Source: Trichomonas vaginalis G3
Taxonomy: Eukaryota > Parabasalia > Trichomonadida > Trichomonadidae
NCBI RefSeq assembly: GCF_026262505.1
Contig: NC_067204.1
Location: 1,302,001-1,366,000, forward strand
DNA length: 64,000 nucleotides
Direction: 5' to 3'
Shown here: positions 17,124-27,828 of the stretch, piece by piece
Layout of the letters: each line of letters opens with the position of its first letter
How positions within the stretch are numbered: position 1 is the stretch's first letter
Position numbers and translations under genes: made by a program
The notes under the pieces: model-generated
The model's database searches: none
What the model was told of the DNA's origin: nothing
What the model saw: the letters and a program-made list of their open reading frames with translations, nothing else

Positions 17124-19907
17124 TTAATATAAAGATGTTTTTGGTCTTTGAGACAATTTCGGCTGCGGAGTTTGCATTCCAATAATCTGCTTAAGAGGTC
17201 CCACTTGGATAAACTCAGGGTTAGAGGTCATTCTTACGATTAATTCGAGTTCTGCACAATCAGCATCATCAAAGCCAGCTTTTTGAGCAGTTTCGATCAA
17301 TTCTTTGAGATTTATATAAATCTTAGACTTATCGGATTCATTGACAAGGTTCTCCATCTTAGATTTTGTCAAATGCATCGGATAGTCTGGATTTGGAATT
17401 CCTCCAGCGCGATCTGATAGTACTTTCAAGTGTTCAGATAGCGTGGAGTGATCATATTCGAAAATCGGCTTTGGACATCTTGGATTATCCTGATATCTCA
17501 AGAATTTTTCGGAAAATCTCTCCATTTCCTGCTGGTGTTTCTTGCAGACTATATCCTTGAACTCTTTTGTGAGTATGGCTTTGCCCTGGCTGACGAGATG
17601 GTCGATATTATTTTTTTCGGTTACAAATTGACTGAAAATTGTTGACAAAACTTGGACTTCGATTTTTTGGGACTCAGAGTTGCATTTTGTAGTGCAAATA
17701 TGGAGGAATTCTGCGACATTATTGAATAGTGTCTCTTCTTCGGCACTTTCTTCTGCTGATTCTCTGAAATTCGAAGTGGATTTGGATAAGATCGTATTTA
17801 ATTCAGTGGGAACGTCCCATTCGCCACTGGAGCTTTGTTCTTTGGTATAGTTGAGTGGTTTGACTACTGTTGAATACGTCATTAGCCTGTGTTGAGCTAA
17901 TTTAGACTTATTCGAGTGATTTACGCCAGGAGCCATGATTTTAGGGCCTCTTGTTGGCGAGCAAATGATCGCTTGTGGTCTTTTCTTATTTGTTTGCTCT
18001 AAAAACTCAGGAATTTTTATACTTCCATCTCCGTTGATATCTATATACATAATCTCAGCCGCTCGCTTCAAATCGCACTCTTCTACGTCTTCTATTTGAG
18101 GATCTACAATTTCAGGAGGTTCCTCCGACGGCTCGAGGAGATATGATCTATATTTGTTTATTACATGCATAATTACTTGAAATCTCCACATTAACGACAT
18201 GAATACGTTTTCTACATCATCGTTTGTTAACGCTTTTGTTGCGTTTATGCCTACAGCGTTAATTATTTGTTCTGCCAACAAATTCTGCTTATCTCTGTTT
18301 GAATCTGCTAGATCCCATATCTCATTAAAGTACTTTGACTGATTTATCTCGTTTTTGAGGAACTTGTCGGTGATTTCTTCGCGTTCATCCTTGACATTTA
18401 TTTTCAGATTGAATTTGTCCCTCGTGAGGCTCATAACATTGGTTATATGTTTGTTCATGCTACTTAGATCGGAATATCTTGATCCTAACTCCCTTCCGAA
18501 CTTAGGTAATAAAACTTTGTTCCAATTATCGAAGAAATCATTGCAGAACTTGGCGTATTTAAACTCCTTCTTGTTCTCGTACTTGTAAACAGGTGGTTTT
18601 ACTTCAATATTCTGCCTGTTTTCGATGATTTTAGCGATTAATTCATTTACAGCTTTGAAAAGATCAGTAACAAACGGTAAATAGCCAAGAATTAATAGTT
18701 GTGTCACTTTCTTAAATGATTTCTCCAAATTGTGAAGGTTTGATGAAGATTTTGAGTTCGGATCGATATTTGCAGGGTAATCTTCAAGTTCTACCTCATT
18801 TGCGTAGCTGCTTGATATGAAATCAGGTGGATAAAATGATTTACCGAGTATTTGGCCGGATTTTTTATCAAATATCCTCTGATTTGATAATTCTTGGGTT
18901 TGTTCAGGAGTTATATCGATTTTAATGAATGCAGAGATGCCACCAACAGTCTTTGTGCCTCTGGCCAACACTATTTTCTCTAATTGGCCAATTTGGGATT
19001 TATTTGTTGGGAAATTTATCAAAACTAAGCCTTCTCCTTCTTCCAAGTTCTGATGGATGGTTGTAAGTGTCTGTAGATTGACTTTGTCGTCTGTTTCTGT
19101 AATTAAATGGACTTTTTCATTTGCAATTAATTTATTATCTGATGATTGAACGAATTTAACGATTTGGACCTTCAAAAACGATTGCAAGTACTGCGCTATT
19201 GTTGTTTTGCCTGAGCACTGGCTACCTGCAATGCAAATAACGAAAGGAAAGTTGACTTTTTCGATATTTTCGAGATTTTGTTGATATTTCGTTTTTTGTT
19301 CGAAAGATTTCTCGAGTAATTCTTCAATTTCGCTGTTCTCATCGTATTTCATTTTGTCTTCTGTTGTTATCTTGAGTAAATTCTGTAATGCTTGTAAATA
19401 CGGAATTCCGTACATTTTCTGGGGCGGAGGAGGGTTAAAGTAAGAAGATCTTGTTTTAGGTATATCTCCTCCCTTCGAACTTACAATAGACATTGTTGTT
19501 TGAGGACGATCAACTTTAAAATCTCCTTCGGAATGAAAATTAATTCTTGCTCTTCGTACAGACTTCGGATCTGGGTCATTAACTGTTTCAAATGCCAATG
19601 CCAATATATCGTACAGTGTTTCTTCGCAAAACTCAAAATGTTTTTCTTTTTCTTTTTCACAGCGTTTTGCTGATAATTCTTTATGCAATTCAGCATCGAG
19701 AACAGGTATTGGTATAATTGTTGTTGTCCAAAGTGGTTTTGGTGGCTTCTCTGGCTCTGGAGGAGGTTGAATTTCTTCTTCTGGTGGAGGAGTCTCTATT
19801 TTGCCTTTTCCTTTAAGTAGCTTACCCTTCGTAGGTTGCTTAGAGATCCCTTTTGACTTTGGTGGTGGTGGCTTCACTAGCTTTGGCGGAGCCATTTGTT
19901 TTTTCAA
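17124..19907 (-). CDS. SPEF2/CPC1-like axonemal central-apparatus protein
   Basis: 927 aa, host gene. N-terminus Pro/Lys-rich low complexity (KLVKPPPPKSKG). An adenylate-kinase-like P-loop is clear: PFVICIAGSQCSGKTTIAQY at about residues 220-240, followed by a nucleotide-kinase-like region (GEGLVLINFP). The long helical C-terminal half carries one canonical EF-hand loop (DINGDGSIKIPEF, near residue 625). The P-loop plus EF-hand architecture is that of SPEF2/KPL2/CPC1, a C1 central-pair projection protein of motile flagella; the N-terminal CH domain of animal SPEF2 is not seen, so this is a shorter form. Alternative start four codons later (MAPPKL). Other adenylate-kinase-like flagellar proteins are possible. 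Confidence 0.75.
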   Translation of the reverse strand: MKKQMAPPKLVKPPPPKSKGISKQPTKGKLLKGKGKIETPPPEEEIQPPPEPEKPPKPLWTTTIIPIPVLDAELHKELSAKRCEKEKEKHFEFCEETLYDILALAFETVNDPDPKSVRRARINFHSEGDFKVDRPQTTMSIVSSKGGDIPKTRSSYFNPPPPQKMYGIPYLQALQNLLKITTEDKMKYDENSEIEELLEKSFEQKTKYQQNLENIEKVNFPFVICIAGSQCSGKTTIAQYLQSFLKVQIVKFVQSSDNKLIANEKVHLITETDDKVNLQTLTTIHQNLEEGEGLVLINFPTNKSQIGQLEKIVLARGTKTVGGISAFIKIDITPEQTQELSNQRIFDKKSGQILGKSFYPPDFISSSYANEVELEDYPANIDPNSKSSSNLHNLEKSFKKVTQLLILGYLPFVTDLFKAVNELIAKIIENRQNIEVKPPVYKYENKKEFKYAKFCNDFFDNWNKVLLPKFGRELGSRYSDLSSMNKHITNVMSLTRDKFNLKINVKDEREEITDKFLKNEINQSKYFNEIWDLADSNRDKQNLLAEQIINAVGINATKALTNDDVENVFMSLMWRFQVIMHVINKYRSYLLEPSEEPPEIVDPQIEDVEECDLKRAAEIMYIDINGDGSIKIPEFLEQTNKKRPQAIICSPTRGPKIMAPGVNHSNKSKLAQHRLMTYSTVVKPLNYTKEQSSSGEWDVPTELNTILSKSTSNFRESAEESAEEETLFNNVAEFLHICTTKCNSESQKIEVQVLSTIFSQFVTEKNNIDHLVSQGKAILTKEFKDIVCKKHQQEMERFSEKFLRYQDNPRCPKPIFEYDHSTLSEHLKVLSDRAGGIPNPDYPMHLTKSKMENLVNESDKSKIYINLKELIETAQKAGFDDADCAELELIVRMTSNPEFIQVGPLKQIIGMQTPQPKLSQRPKTSLY

Positions 19908-20378
19908 AAGATCTTTTTTATTGGATACTTTTTTTACATGATTTTTGTACGTTATTTCGTATTGATATTGGCGTGTAGCACCGATAGAAAAATGAAATTA
20001 ATCAGATAAGTATCTGTAGCAGCTAAAATTATATATGATTTTCAAATTGTCAAAGTTTTTTTACAGTTCGAAATTCAAAAAGATGAAATATCAAAATTAT
20101 AATTGATTCTATCATATTTTATGATACACATCAGTTTTCACTGATTAATTTACTGTGAATACTAAATTGAATCATTTTCATATAATAGAATTAAGGACAG
20201 TTAGTTTAGTTTCATACTTTATTGGTAATATAGTGATTAATTTTACCCTCTTGGCAAGTATTATCAATTATTATGAATAAAATTTTGAGATATTCGATTT
20301 ATTTCATTGGCACTCTGTGTGAATTTAGTGAAGACAGTACATATAGTTTGTGTGCTTTTTGTAGAATCAAACTGTCAA
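19908..20378. other. AT-rich spacer upstream of the SPEF2-like gene
   Basis: No gene or strong repeat seen. It should contain the promoter of the minus-strand SPEF2-like gene; no convincing TCA initiator lies immediately before either possible start codon. Confidence 0.5.
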
Positions 20379-20380
20379 TA

Positions 20381-21651
20381 CCCAGATTTGCCTTACTTTT
20401 ACCACCTCTCTAAAGCTGGGGACACCGCCTATCGTTGGGAGTAGCTATTAAATAGAACCACCAAGGGTATTTTTCGAACTGCTGGTGTAGTGTAGTGGAA
20501 ACATCCGATATAATAATTCATTATGCTAAGGTTTGATTATCCTTTAGTCAGTTTTTTTCTTTTTTGGATCATGAATTTTTTTTTGGGTCACTATAAGATT
20601 TGTTTCATGTTCTAAATCTGCTGCATATGTAATCTATTTTTATTTACCTATTTTTTAAAAATCTATTGGATTGCCAAATTTGAATATATTTAAAATCATA
20701 AAACTCCAAAAAAACTATAAATATATGTTTTATGCATAGTGCCGATACTCAAATATCAGATTACTTAGATCCATGAATAATATCCGAATTTTTTTTCTTA
20801 AAATTAAACTTCAAAACTTCTTGCAATCTTATTCTTCATCAATTGTAAATTTTTAAAACCATTTTTTAAAATAATTTTGCGTAAATTTTATTCTCATGTT
20901 GTTTTAATCGAAAATTGATACATTTTCAAAAAAATAATATTGACTTATGAAATTCATTTTTAAGGTGAAATAGTATTGTTTTTATTAAAGTATATGAATA
21001 ATATATAAAAAATTAATGAATAATATAAGCAGATTTTTAGTTTACAAAACAAATATGAGCAATGCAATTTCAAACTTTTGCTGGCAATTTCGATATTGCT
21101 CAAGTTTGTAGTATTTGTGATACCTATAACATCGGCTTAATCAAAATTCGATTTTTCTTATGAGTTATTGAGAAAATTTGATTGCAATGAGAAGGATTTC
21201 GACGTTTTTGATAAACTAAGAGCTGAGCTTTAGGGGTTCAGTTCATTTATGGCTGTAGTTTGATGCGTAGATCTCTTTTTTATTGTAAATTCTTTCAGCA
21301 TGGAGATCGAGAATGAATCTTTTGAGAACTTTATGAGTTTTTACACCCGTAAAGAGGTCCTTCGAGGAAAGATAGTCCAAACTACATGAAGATGTGGGTT
21401 AACCAAAAAAATCCGATGGTTCCCCCATATTCATGTAGATCTTCGAAAAAATGAGCACCAAAAAAGCCAAAAAAATAGGCTTTTTATTGGATTTGTACAC
21501 TAGATCAATAATCTATTTAGGATCTGACACTCTTTTTAGCCAGAGATATGAGGTCCTTTCTAGGAAAACGATCTATTCATTCATAAAAAAAATGAATTAT
21601 CGTTTTCCCCAGAAATTACATGGGGAGTGGTAAAAGTAAGGAAAATCTGGG
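20381..21651. mobile_element. Mariner-sized TIR element, decayed, TA target duplication
   Basis: Ends are inverted repeats of 25 bp with one mismatch: CCCAGATTTGCCTTACTTTT at 20,381 and its complement ending at 21,651 (CCCAGATTTTCCTTAC on the other strand). TA flanks both ends (20,379-20,380 and 21,652-21,653), and the length is 1,271 bp. TA duplication, short TIRs and this size fit Tc1/mariner elements, and mariners of about 1.3 kb are known in trichomonads. No transposase frame survives; the inside is AT-rich with several internal hairpins (for example around 21,540-21,605). It could instead be a non-autonomous derivative. Confidence 0.65.
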
Positions 21652-21789
21652 TAATAAAATTATAAAGTAAGATATTTACTTTTAGAAATGAGAGAGTGAG
21701 AGCTTTCTCACTCACTAGATTTTTCATTATGAGATATTTGCAGAAGTGCAAATGGGATTAAAATCTAGGAAATTAACTTTTTTTTTCAC

Positions 21790-23240
21790 TTACTCAACTT
21801 TGAAGAGGGCAACACCGAGTCCATTGAGTTGGATGTCGTATGCACCGTTCGATGATGTGTATGTTCTGCCGCTGATCAAGTCTGTGAGTCTTGAACCACC
21901 AACCTGGTAGTGTGTTGTGACAGAGTTGTATGCGAGGTTAGCAGCGAATACGACTTTGTTTCCTGTCTGTGAGTCGTACTTGCAGTTGAAGATGCATCCG
22001 TTGTTGAATGTCTTTCCGTTCGATCCTCTCCAGAGTGATGGGTTCTCACTGCGGATTCTCATGACCTTAGCTGTGAAATCGTGGAGGTCTTGTTCGCGAG
22101 AGTTGAAGCCACCTGTTCTTCCATTTGTACGTGCTGCATTGTCACTGTATGTGTTGCCGCCGCATGAGCCACCTTGGCCGTACCAGCATTCTGCGATATC
22201 ACCATATTCATCACCGTAGTAGATTGTGATTGGGCCTGTGTATGCTGCGAGGATGCCGATTGCGATCTTGTGTCTGTTCCAGTATGCGTCGTTCTCACGT
22301 GCGTATCCGTACTTGCTGCGGATGAGATTTCCGAAGCGCCAGACATCGTGGTTTGTGATGAACAAGTTTGGATAGACCTGGCCGCTGTATCCCTTCTCAG
22401 ATGGGTGTCTTGAAGATATTGCCGAGGTTTTCGACTGGGTAGCCACCTGCGCCTGACTCTTCCATTGCGATTGACTGGACGAGATTGTATCTTGATGGGA
22501 AGTCGAATGCTGAGCGGAGACCGTTCTGGCCGTATGTTCTTGTGTTAATGTCGCCTGCGCCGGACCAGTGTTCACCAACGATGTAGCCGAGTGTGCCCCA
22601 CTTATCGCCTCTGTTCCTTCTCTGGTTGCAGCAGTCTTCGATAGCCTGTCTGATCTCGCTCATGTAGTTGTGGCCGTTCTGGTACATCTGGTAGCACTGA
22701 TCGAGTCTCCAGCCGTCGATGCCATACTTCTCAATCCAGTATGTTGCAACTTCCTTGTAGAAGTCGAGAGATCCTGGATATGAAACTGGGTTAGAGCCGC
22801 CTTGTGGCCATCTGCCGCTTGGTGATGCGCTTCTGACGCCGCCATGATGACCGAAAACACCATCAAGGATGACGTAGAGACGAGTTCGTGTGCCTTGTTG
22901 ACGAGCTCTCTGAAGGTGCCTTCGTCACCGAAGTTTGGATCAATATTGAAGTAGTTTGTTGCGAAGTAGCCTGTTGATTGGAGCATCGAACCACCTTGGC
23001 CAAAGATGAATCGAAGATTGGTGTCATCCAAAGTGCGTTGACATTGAGGCCCTTGATGTATGGGAGTGCGTTGATAATACCGCGGAGGTCACCTCTGTGG
23101 GAAGATGGACCATATCCTGTTCCGTAACCACGTGAACCATCACCATCTTGGAAAGATGAAACCATGACTTGGTACATCCTGATGTTGTTGAAGTCTTCTG
23201 ACCTCGCTAAGCATGATAGAATAGAGAGTATACCTATCAT
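21790..23240 (-). pseudogene. GH13 alpha-amylase pseudogene (left palindrome arm)
   Basis: Same gene as 25,802-27,253 in inverted orientation. Compared base by base with the intact copy, it differs by single-base indels: one missing base near 23,005 (TCATCTTTGG versus TCATCTTATGG on the coding strand), one near 22,879 (GAACTCGTCTC versus GAACTCGGTCTC), and one extra C near 22,403 (GACACCCATC versus GACACCATC). Each shifts the frame, so no full protein can be made. The rest is essentially identical, pointing to very recent loss, or less likely to sequencing error in one arm. Confidence 0.88.
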
Positions 23241-23760
23241 TTGAACTTTCTAAAAATGATATAAGATCGATTGAGTTGATATAAAGTCAGTTTTCAATCA
23301 CTTCTCAAAACTCTACCGCGTACTTAAATAATTCTATGTAAATCCATAGTTCTTCTCAAAATTTGAGACAATTTACATTTTTCTATTCAATTTTGGCTAT
23401 CTTATCACATTTTTGACACTTTGATTGGATCGCATTGTTATTAGATTTTTGATTCTTATATTCATGATCTATCTGTCTAATTTGTAATTTTATAGATTGA
23501 GTATAATGCCAATAGATACAACTTGTTTTAAAAACATTTTTAGAAATTTTATTAATTTGATATTAATGAATAGATAATATCAAATCATATGTGATGGGTA
23601 TCTAGTAAATATCAGCATAAAACAACGTAATAATATATCAATATCAAAATGATAAAAATGGAGCAATTTTTTCTGAATAAAAACATCAATCAAATATCGA
23701 TGTCTAAATTAATTTGGACAAATATGATAATATTAAAGTCTTGAGGAATTTTGGAAACTA

Positions 23761-24750
23761 AAGTACTCACAAAATCTAGATTGAGAGGCGGTCAATGACT
23801 TTTGAGGGGAAATTAACGCATGGAATTTAATATTATTTAGGTTGATATTCTTGCTTATTATTTCAGAAAAAAATCTTAAAAATTTCAATATGAAAATTGA
23901 AAGCAATTCAAAAAAATTGCTAACATGTAAATTTTAATATCCTATGCATAATTTCATATTTTGAACATTTTTTATTTTTGTTTAAAACTTAAAATTTTGC
24001 GAATTTAATATAATTTATAAAATATAATACGTATATATATTTAAAATACACTAAATTTAATTGTTAATTGACGTTTTTGGGAATGAATTTTATCAAAACA
24101 TGCCTGAATCCGAAAATTTGAAAGAACGAATTACACAATCATATATGTAGAATTCAAAATACAAACTTAAAGATTGTATACGTTTAAAATTATTCAGATT
24201 GTGTTTGATTTCCACTCATTCTGTTTCTTTTGAACTCTAACACTAACATTTCATGATGATTACATGATCCATTTATACATGGTTGAATTGTTCCAGATTC
24301 TACCAGAAAATCAATACAAATTTCTCAATGCATTCATGTTGATTGGACAAAATTTAAAATTTATTAGCCTGTTTCCAGAGAAACTCATATATTCCCTAAT
24401 GAAATGTAATTTTTGCAACATTTATTTCAATCAAATTTCAAAAAATTGACTGCAGAGCTTGAAAAGGTGATGAATCATGTTGTTATTAGATGTACATATT
24501 AGATTTACTATTTCCAAAAAAATGCTCAAATTTGAATAGTTTTTAGAAAATTTGGAATTACACTCCTTACATTATATATAATTAAATGTTTAAATTTTAT
24601 TTATTTTTCCCTTTTAATTTTATAACGTGCTCTATCAAAACTAACCTCTCAATTGAAGGCCACAAAATCTAAGTAGTGAGGGTACACAAATTTTGTATGG
24701 AGTACGGTTCAATTTTTGAGAGCCTCACTACTTAGATTTTGTGACTACCT
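23761..24750. mobile_element. 990-bp TIR element (MITE-like) with TA duplication
   Basis: Present only in the left palindrome arm. Ends: AAGTACTCACAAAATCTAGA at 23,761 and, on the other strand from 24,750, AGGTAGTCACAAAATCTAAG, imperfect TIRs sharing TCACAAAATCTA. TA flanks both sides (23,759-23,760 and 24,751-24,752). The right arm keeps the unfilled target, with one TA at 25,281-25,282 between matching flanks. No transposase is seen; the best frame is short. The right end also forms a long hairpin (24,658-24,748) using a second copy of CACAAAATCTAAGTAGTGAG. Confidence 0.85.
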
Positions 24751-25801
24751 TATGAAATCATTTTCATTGTTTTTATAAATTTGACACATTCAAAATGAAA
24801 ATCTAAAATATTAATCCTTATAATATGGTTGATACTTTACAGACGATTTTTGTGTTGTGGCAATTAGCCAAATTTGAATATCCTCTATCGCAACGATTAA
24901 AATGAACTCAAAATGATCTTTTAAAAATGCAATTGACAATGAAAATAGTACTGAATGACTTGTACGTTAATAATATTTGATGGAGAAAATCTCAAAACTC
25001 TACCGCATTCTCAAAAAATCTGAACCCATTTGATATATTATATTTTTCTCCATCAAATATTATTAACGTACAAGTCATTCAGTACTATTTTCATTGTCAA
25101 TTGCATTTTTAAAAGATCATTTTGAGTTCATTTTAATCGTTGCGATAGAGGATATTCAAATTTGGCTAATTGCCACAACACAAAAATCGTCTGTAAAGTA
25201 TCAACCATATTATAAGGATTAATATTTTAGATTTTCATTTTGAATGTGTCAAATTTATAAAAACAATGAAAATGATTTCATAGTTTCCAAAATTCCTCAA
25301 GACTTTAATATTATCATATTTGTCCAAATTAATTTAGACATCGATATTTGATTGATGTTTTTATTCAGAAAAAATTGCTCCATTTTTATCATTTTGATAT
25401 TGATATATTATTACGTTGTTTTATGCTGATATTTACTAGATACCCATCACATATGATTTGATATTATCTATTCATTAATATCAAATTAATAAAATTTCTA
25501 AAAATGTTTTTAAAACAAGTTGTATCTATTGGCATTATACTCAATCTATAAAATTACAAATTAGACAGATAGATCATGAATATAAGAATCAAAAATCTAA
25601 TAACAATGCGATCCAATCAAAGTGTCAAAAATGTGATAAGATAGCCAAAATTGAATAGAAAAATGTAAATTGTCTCAAATTTTGAGAAGAACTATGGATT
25701 TACATAGAATTATTTAAGTACGCGGTAGAGTTTTGAGAAGTGATTGAAAACTGACTTTATATCAACTCAATCGATCTTATATCATTTTTTAGAAAGTTCA
25801 A

Positions 25802-27253
25802 ATGATAGGTATACTCTCTATTCTATCATGCTTAGCGAGGTCAGAAGACTTCAACAACATCAGGATGTACCAAGTCATGGTTTCATCTTTCCAAGATGGT
25901 GATGGTTCACGTGGTTACGGAACAGGATATGGTCCATCTTCCCACAGAGGTGACCTCCGCGGTATTATCAACGCACTCCCATACATCAAGGGCCTCAATG
26001 TCAACGCACTTTGGATGACACCAATCTTCGATTCATCTTATGGCCAAGGTGGTTCGATGCTCCAATCAACAGGCTACTTCGCAACAAACTACTTCAATAT
26101 TGATCCAAACTTCGGTGACGAAGGCACCTTCAGAGAGCTCGTCAACAAGGCACACGAACTCGGTCTCTACGTCATCCTTGATGGTGTTTTCGGTCATCAT
26201 GGCGGCGTCAGAAGCGCATCACCAAGCGGCAGATGGCCACAAGGCGGCTCTAACCCAGTTTCATATCCAGGATCTCTCGACTTCTACAAGGAAGTTGCAA
26301 CATACTGGATTGAGAAGTATGGCATCGACGGCTGGAGACTCGATCAGTGCTACCAGATGTACCAGAACGGCCACAACTACATGAGCGAGATCAGACAGGC
26401 TATCGAAGACTGCTGCAACCAGAGAAGGAACAGAGGCGATAAGTGGGGCACACTCGGCTACATCGTTGGTGAACACTGGTCCGGCGCAGGCGACATTAAC
26501 ACAAGAACATACGGCCAGAACGGTCTCCGCTCAGCATTCGACTTCCCATCAAGATACAATCTCGTCCAGTCAATCGCAATGGAAGAGTCAGGCGCAGGTG
26601 GCTACCCAGTCGAAAACCTCGGCAATATCTTCAAGACACCATCTGAGAAGGGATACAGCGGCCAGGTCTATCCAAACTTGTTCATCACAAACCACGATGT
26701 CTGGCGCTTCGGAAATCTCATCCGCAGCAAGTACGGATACGCACGTGAGAACGACGCATACTGGAACAGACACAAGATCGCAATCGGCATCCTCGCAGCA
26801 TACACAGGCCCAATCACAATCTACTACGGTGATGAATATGGTGATATCGCAGAATGCTGGTACGGCCAAGGTGGCTCATGCGGCGGCAACACATACAGTG
26901 ACAATGCAGCACGTACAAATGGAAGAACAGGTGGCTTCAACTCTCGCGAACAAGACCTCCACGATTTCACAGCTAAGGTCATGAGAATCCGCAGTGAGAA
27001 CCCATCACTCTGGAGAGGATCGAACGGAAAGACATTCAACAACGGATGCATCTTCAACTGCAAGTACGACTCACAGACAGGAAACAAAGTCGTATTCGCT
27101 GCTAACCTCGCATACAACTCTGTCACAACACACTACCAGGTTGGTGGTTCAAGACTCACAGACTTGATCAGCGGCAGAACATACACATCATCGAACGGTG
27201 CATACGACATCCAACTCAATGGACTCGGTGTTGCCCTCTTCAAAGTTGAGTAA
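25802..27253 (+). CDS. Secreted GH13 alpha-amylase
   Basis: 483 aa. Hydrolyses internal alpha-1,4 bonds of starch and glycogen, probably outside the cell or in lysosome-like compartments. A short signal peptide (MIGILSILSCLARS) is present. GH13 conserved regions in order: ILDGVFGHHG (region I-like, about 124-134), GIDGWRLDQC (region II; Asp of GWRLD is the nucleophile, about 180), GYIVGEHWSG (region III; Glu is the acid/base, about 223), FITNHDVWR (region IV, NHD, about 297), then the beta-rich C-terminal domain. Length is typical of single-domain amylases. The leader ends GAAAGTTCAAATG, so a TCA-type initiator would sit almost on the ATG. It faces away from its pseudogene twin. Confidence 0.93.
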   Translation: MIGILSILSCLARSEDFNNIRMYQVMVSSFQDGDGSRGYGTGYGPSSHRGDLRGIINALPYIKGLNVNALWMTPIFDSSYGQGGSMLQSTGYFATNYFNIDPNFGDEGTFRELVNKAHELGLYVILDGVFGHHGGVRSASPSGRWPQGGSNPVSYPGSLDFYKEVATYWIEKYGIDGWRLDQCYQMYQNGHNYMSEIRQAIEDCCNQRRNRGDKWGTLGYIVGEHWSGAGDINTRTYGQNGLRSAFDFPSRYNLVQSIAMEESGAGGYPVENLGNIFKTPSEKGYSGQVYPNLFITNHDVWRFGNLIRSKYGYARENDAYWNRHKIAIGILAAYTGPITIYYGDEYGDIAECWYGQGGSCGGNTYSDNAARTNGRTGGFNSREQDLHDFTAKVMRIRSENPSLWRGSNGKTFNNGCIFNCKYDSQTGNKVVFAANLAYNSVTTHYQVGGSRLTDLISGRTYTSSNGAYDIQLNGLGVALFKVE

Positions 27254-27828
27254 GTGAAAAAAAAAGTTAATTTCCTAGATTTTAATCCCATTTGCACTTC
27301 TGCAAATATCTCATAATGAAAAATCTAGTGAGTGAGAAAGCTCTCACTCTCTCATTTCTAAAAGTGATTTTTGCTTTTATAATTAAAGCTCTTTTAAATC
27401 TTTTGTTGGCAAAGAAAAATCAATAAACTGGAGCGACTGTGGTAGATTCTATTCATCAAGAGCCTATTTCTACGAAATAATCAAAAACTATCAAAATATT
27501 TCTTTCCATAGAGTTTAAATAACGATATCATTTGAATATCATGGTCATAAAACTTTTGTTTTAGATGTTTATCCATGCATTTATGTTTGATATTTGCATG
27601 TGAAATCTAATTTATTACAAAGTCAAGCAAACAAAAATATTTGAAAGTAAGAAAGTATTTTATGATACAATAATATGTTTACAAAGTACAAATTTTACAA
27701 ATCAAACAATTTATTAAATATCCTTTTTCCACTAAGTATCTTTCCTTAACTTTTGGAAAATCTATATAGATTTGTAGTAAATATCCGCATAATAAGTGAA
27801 AAAAGAAATAATATTATAAATATTGTCC
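27254..27828. other. Spacer between convergent amylase and subtilase genes
   Basis: The first 112 bp belong to the palindrome arm, including the near-palindromic GAGAGTGAGAGCTTTCTCAC-like stretch found also near 21,700 on the other strand. The rest is AT-rich with no gene. Confidence 0.6.

Larger units (their letters stand above)
21678..27365. repeat. Giant palindrome: inverted duplication carrying two amylase copies
   Basis: Left arm 21,678-24,989 and right arm 25,044-27,365 are inverted copies, meeting across a 54-bp unique centre. After removing the 990-bp insertion and its extra TA from the left arm, the arms are about 2,320 and 2,322 bp. By eye the length differences are four single-base indels, three in the amylase and one in its leader. 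The unique centre contains TCTCAAAACTCTACCGC, which also occurs in the duplicated amylase leader (near 23,303), a possible microhomology used when the duplication formed. The arms' near identity implies a recent event or ongoing gene conversion. Confidence 0.92.

Noticed and set aside
21917-23031. Frames antisense or out of frame to both amylase copies
   Set aside because: Mirror images occur in both palindrome arms and show no family features; they are shadows of the GC-rich amylase coding sequence.
21678-27365. Palindrome as a pure assembly artefact
   Set aside because: The arms differ by several indels and by a TA-flanked insertion present in only one, which a simple mirror artefact would not produce; long reads would still be decisive.
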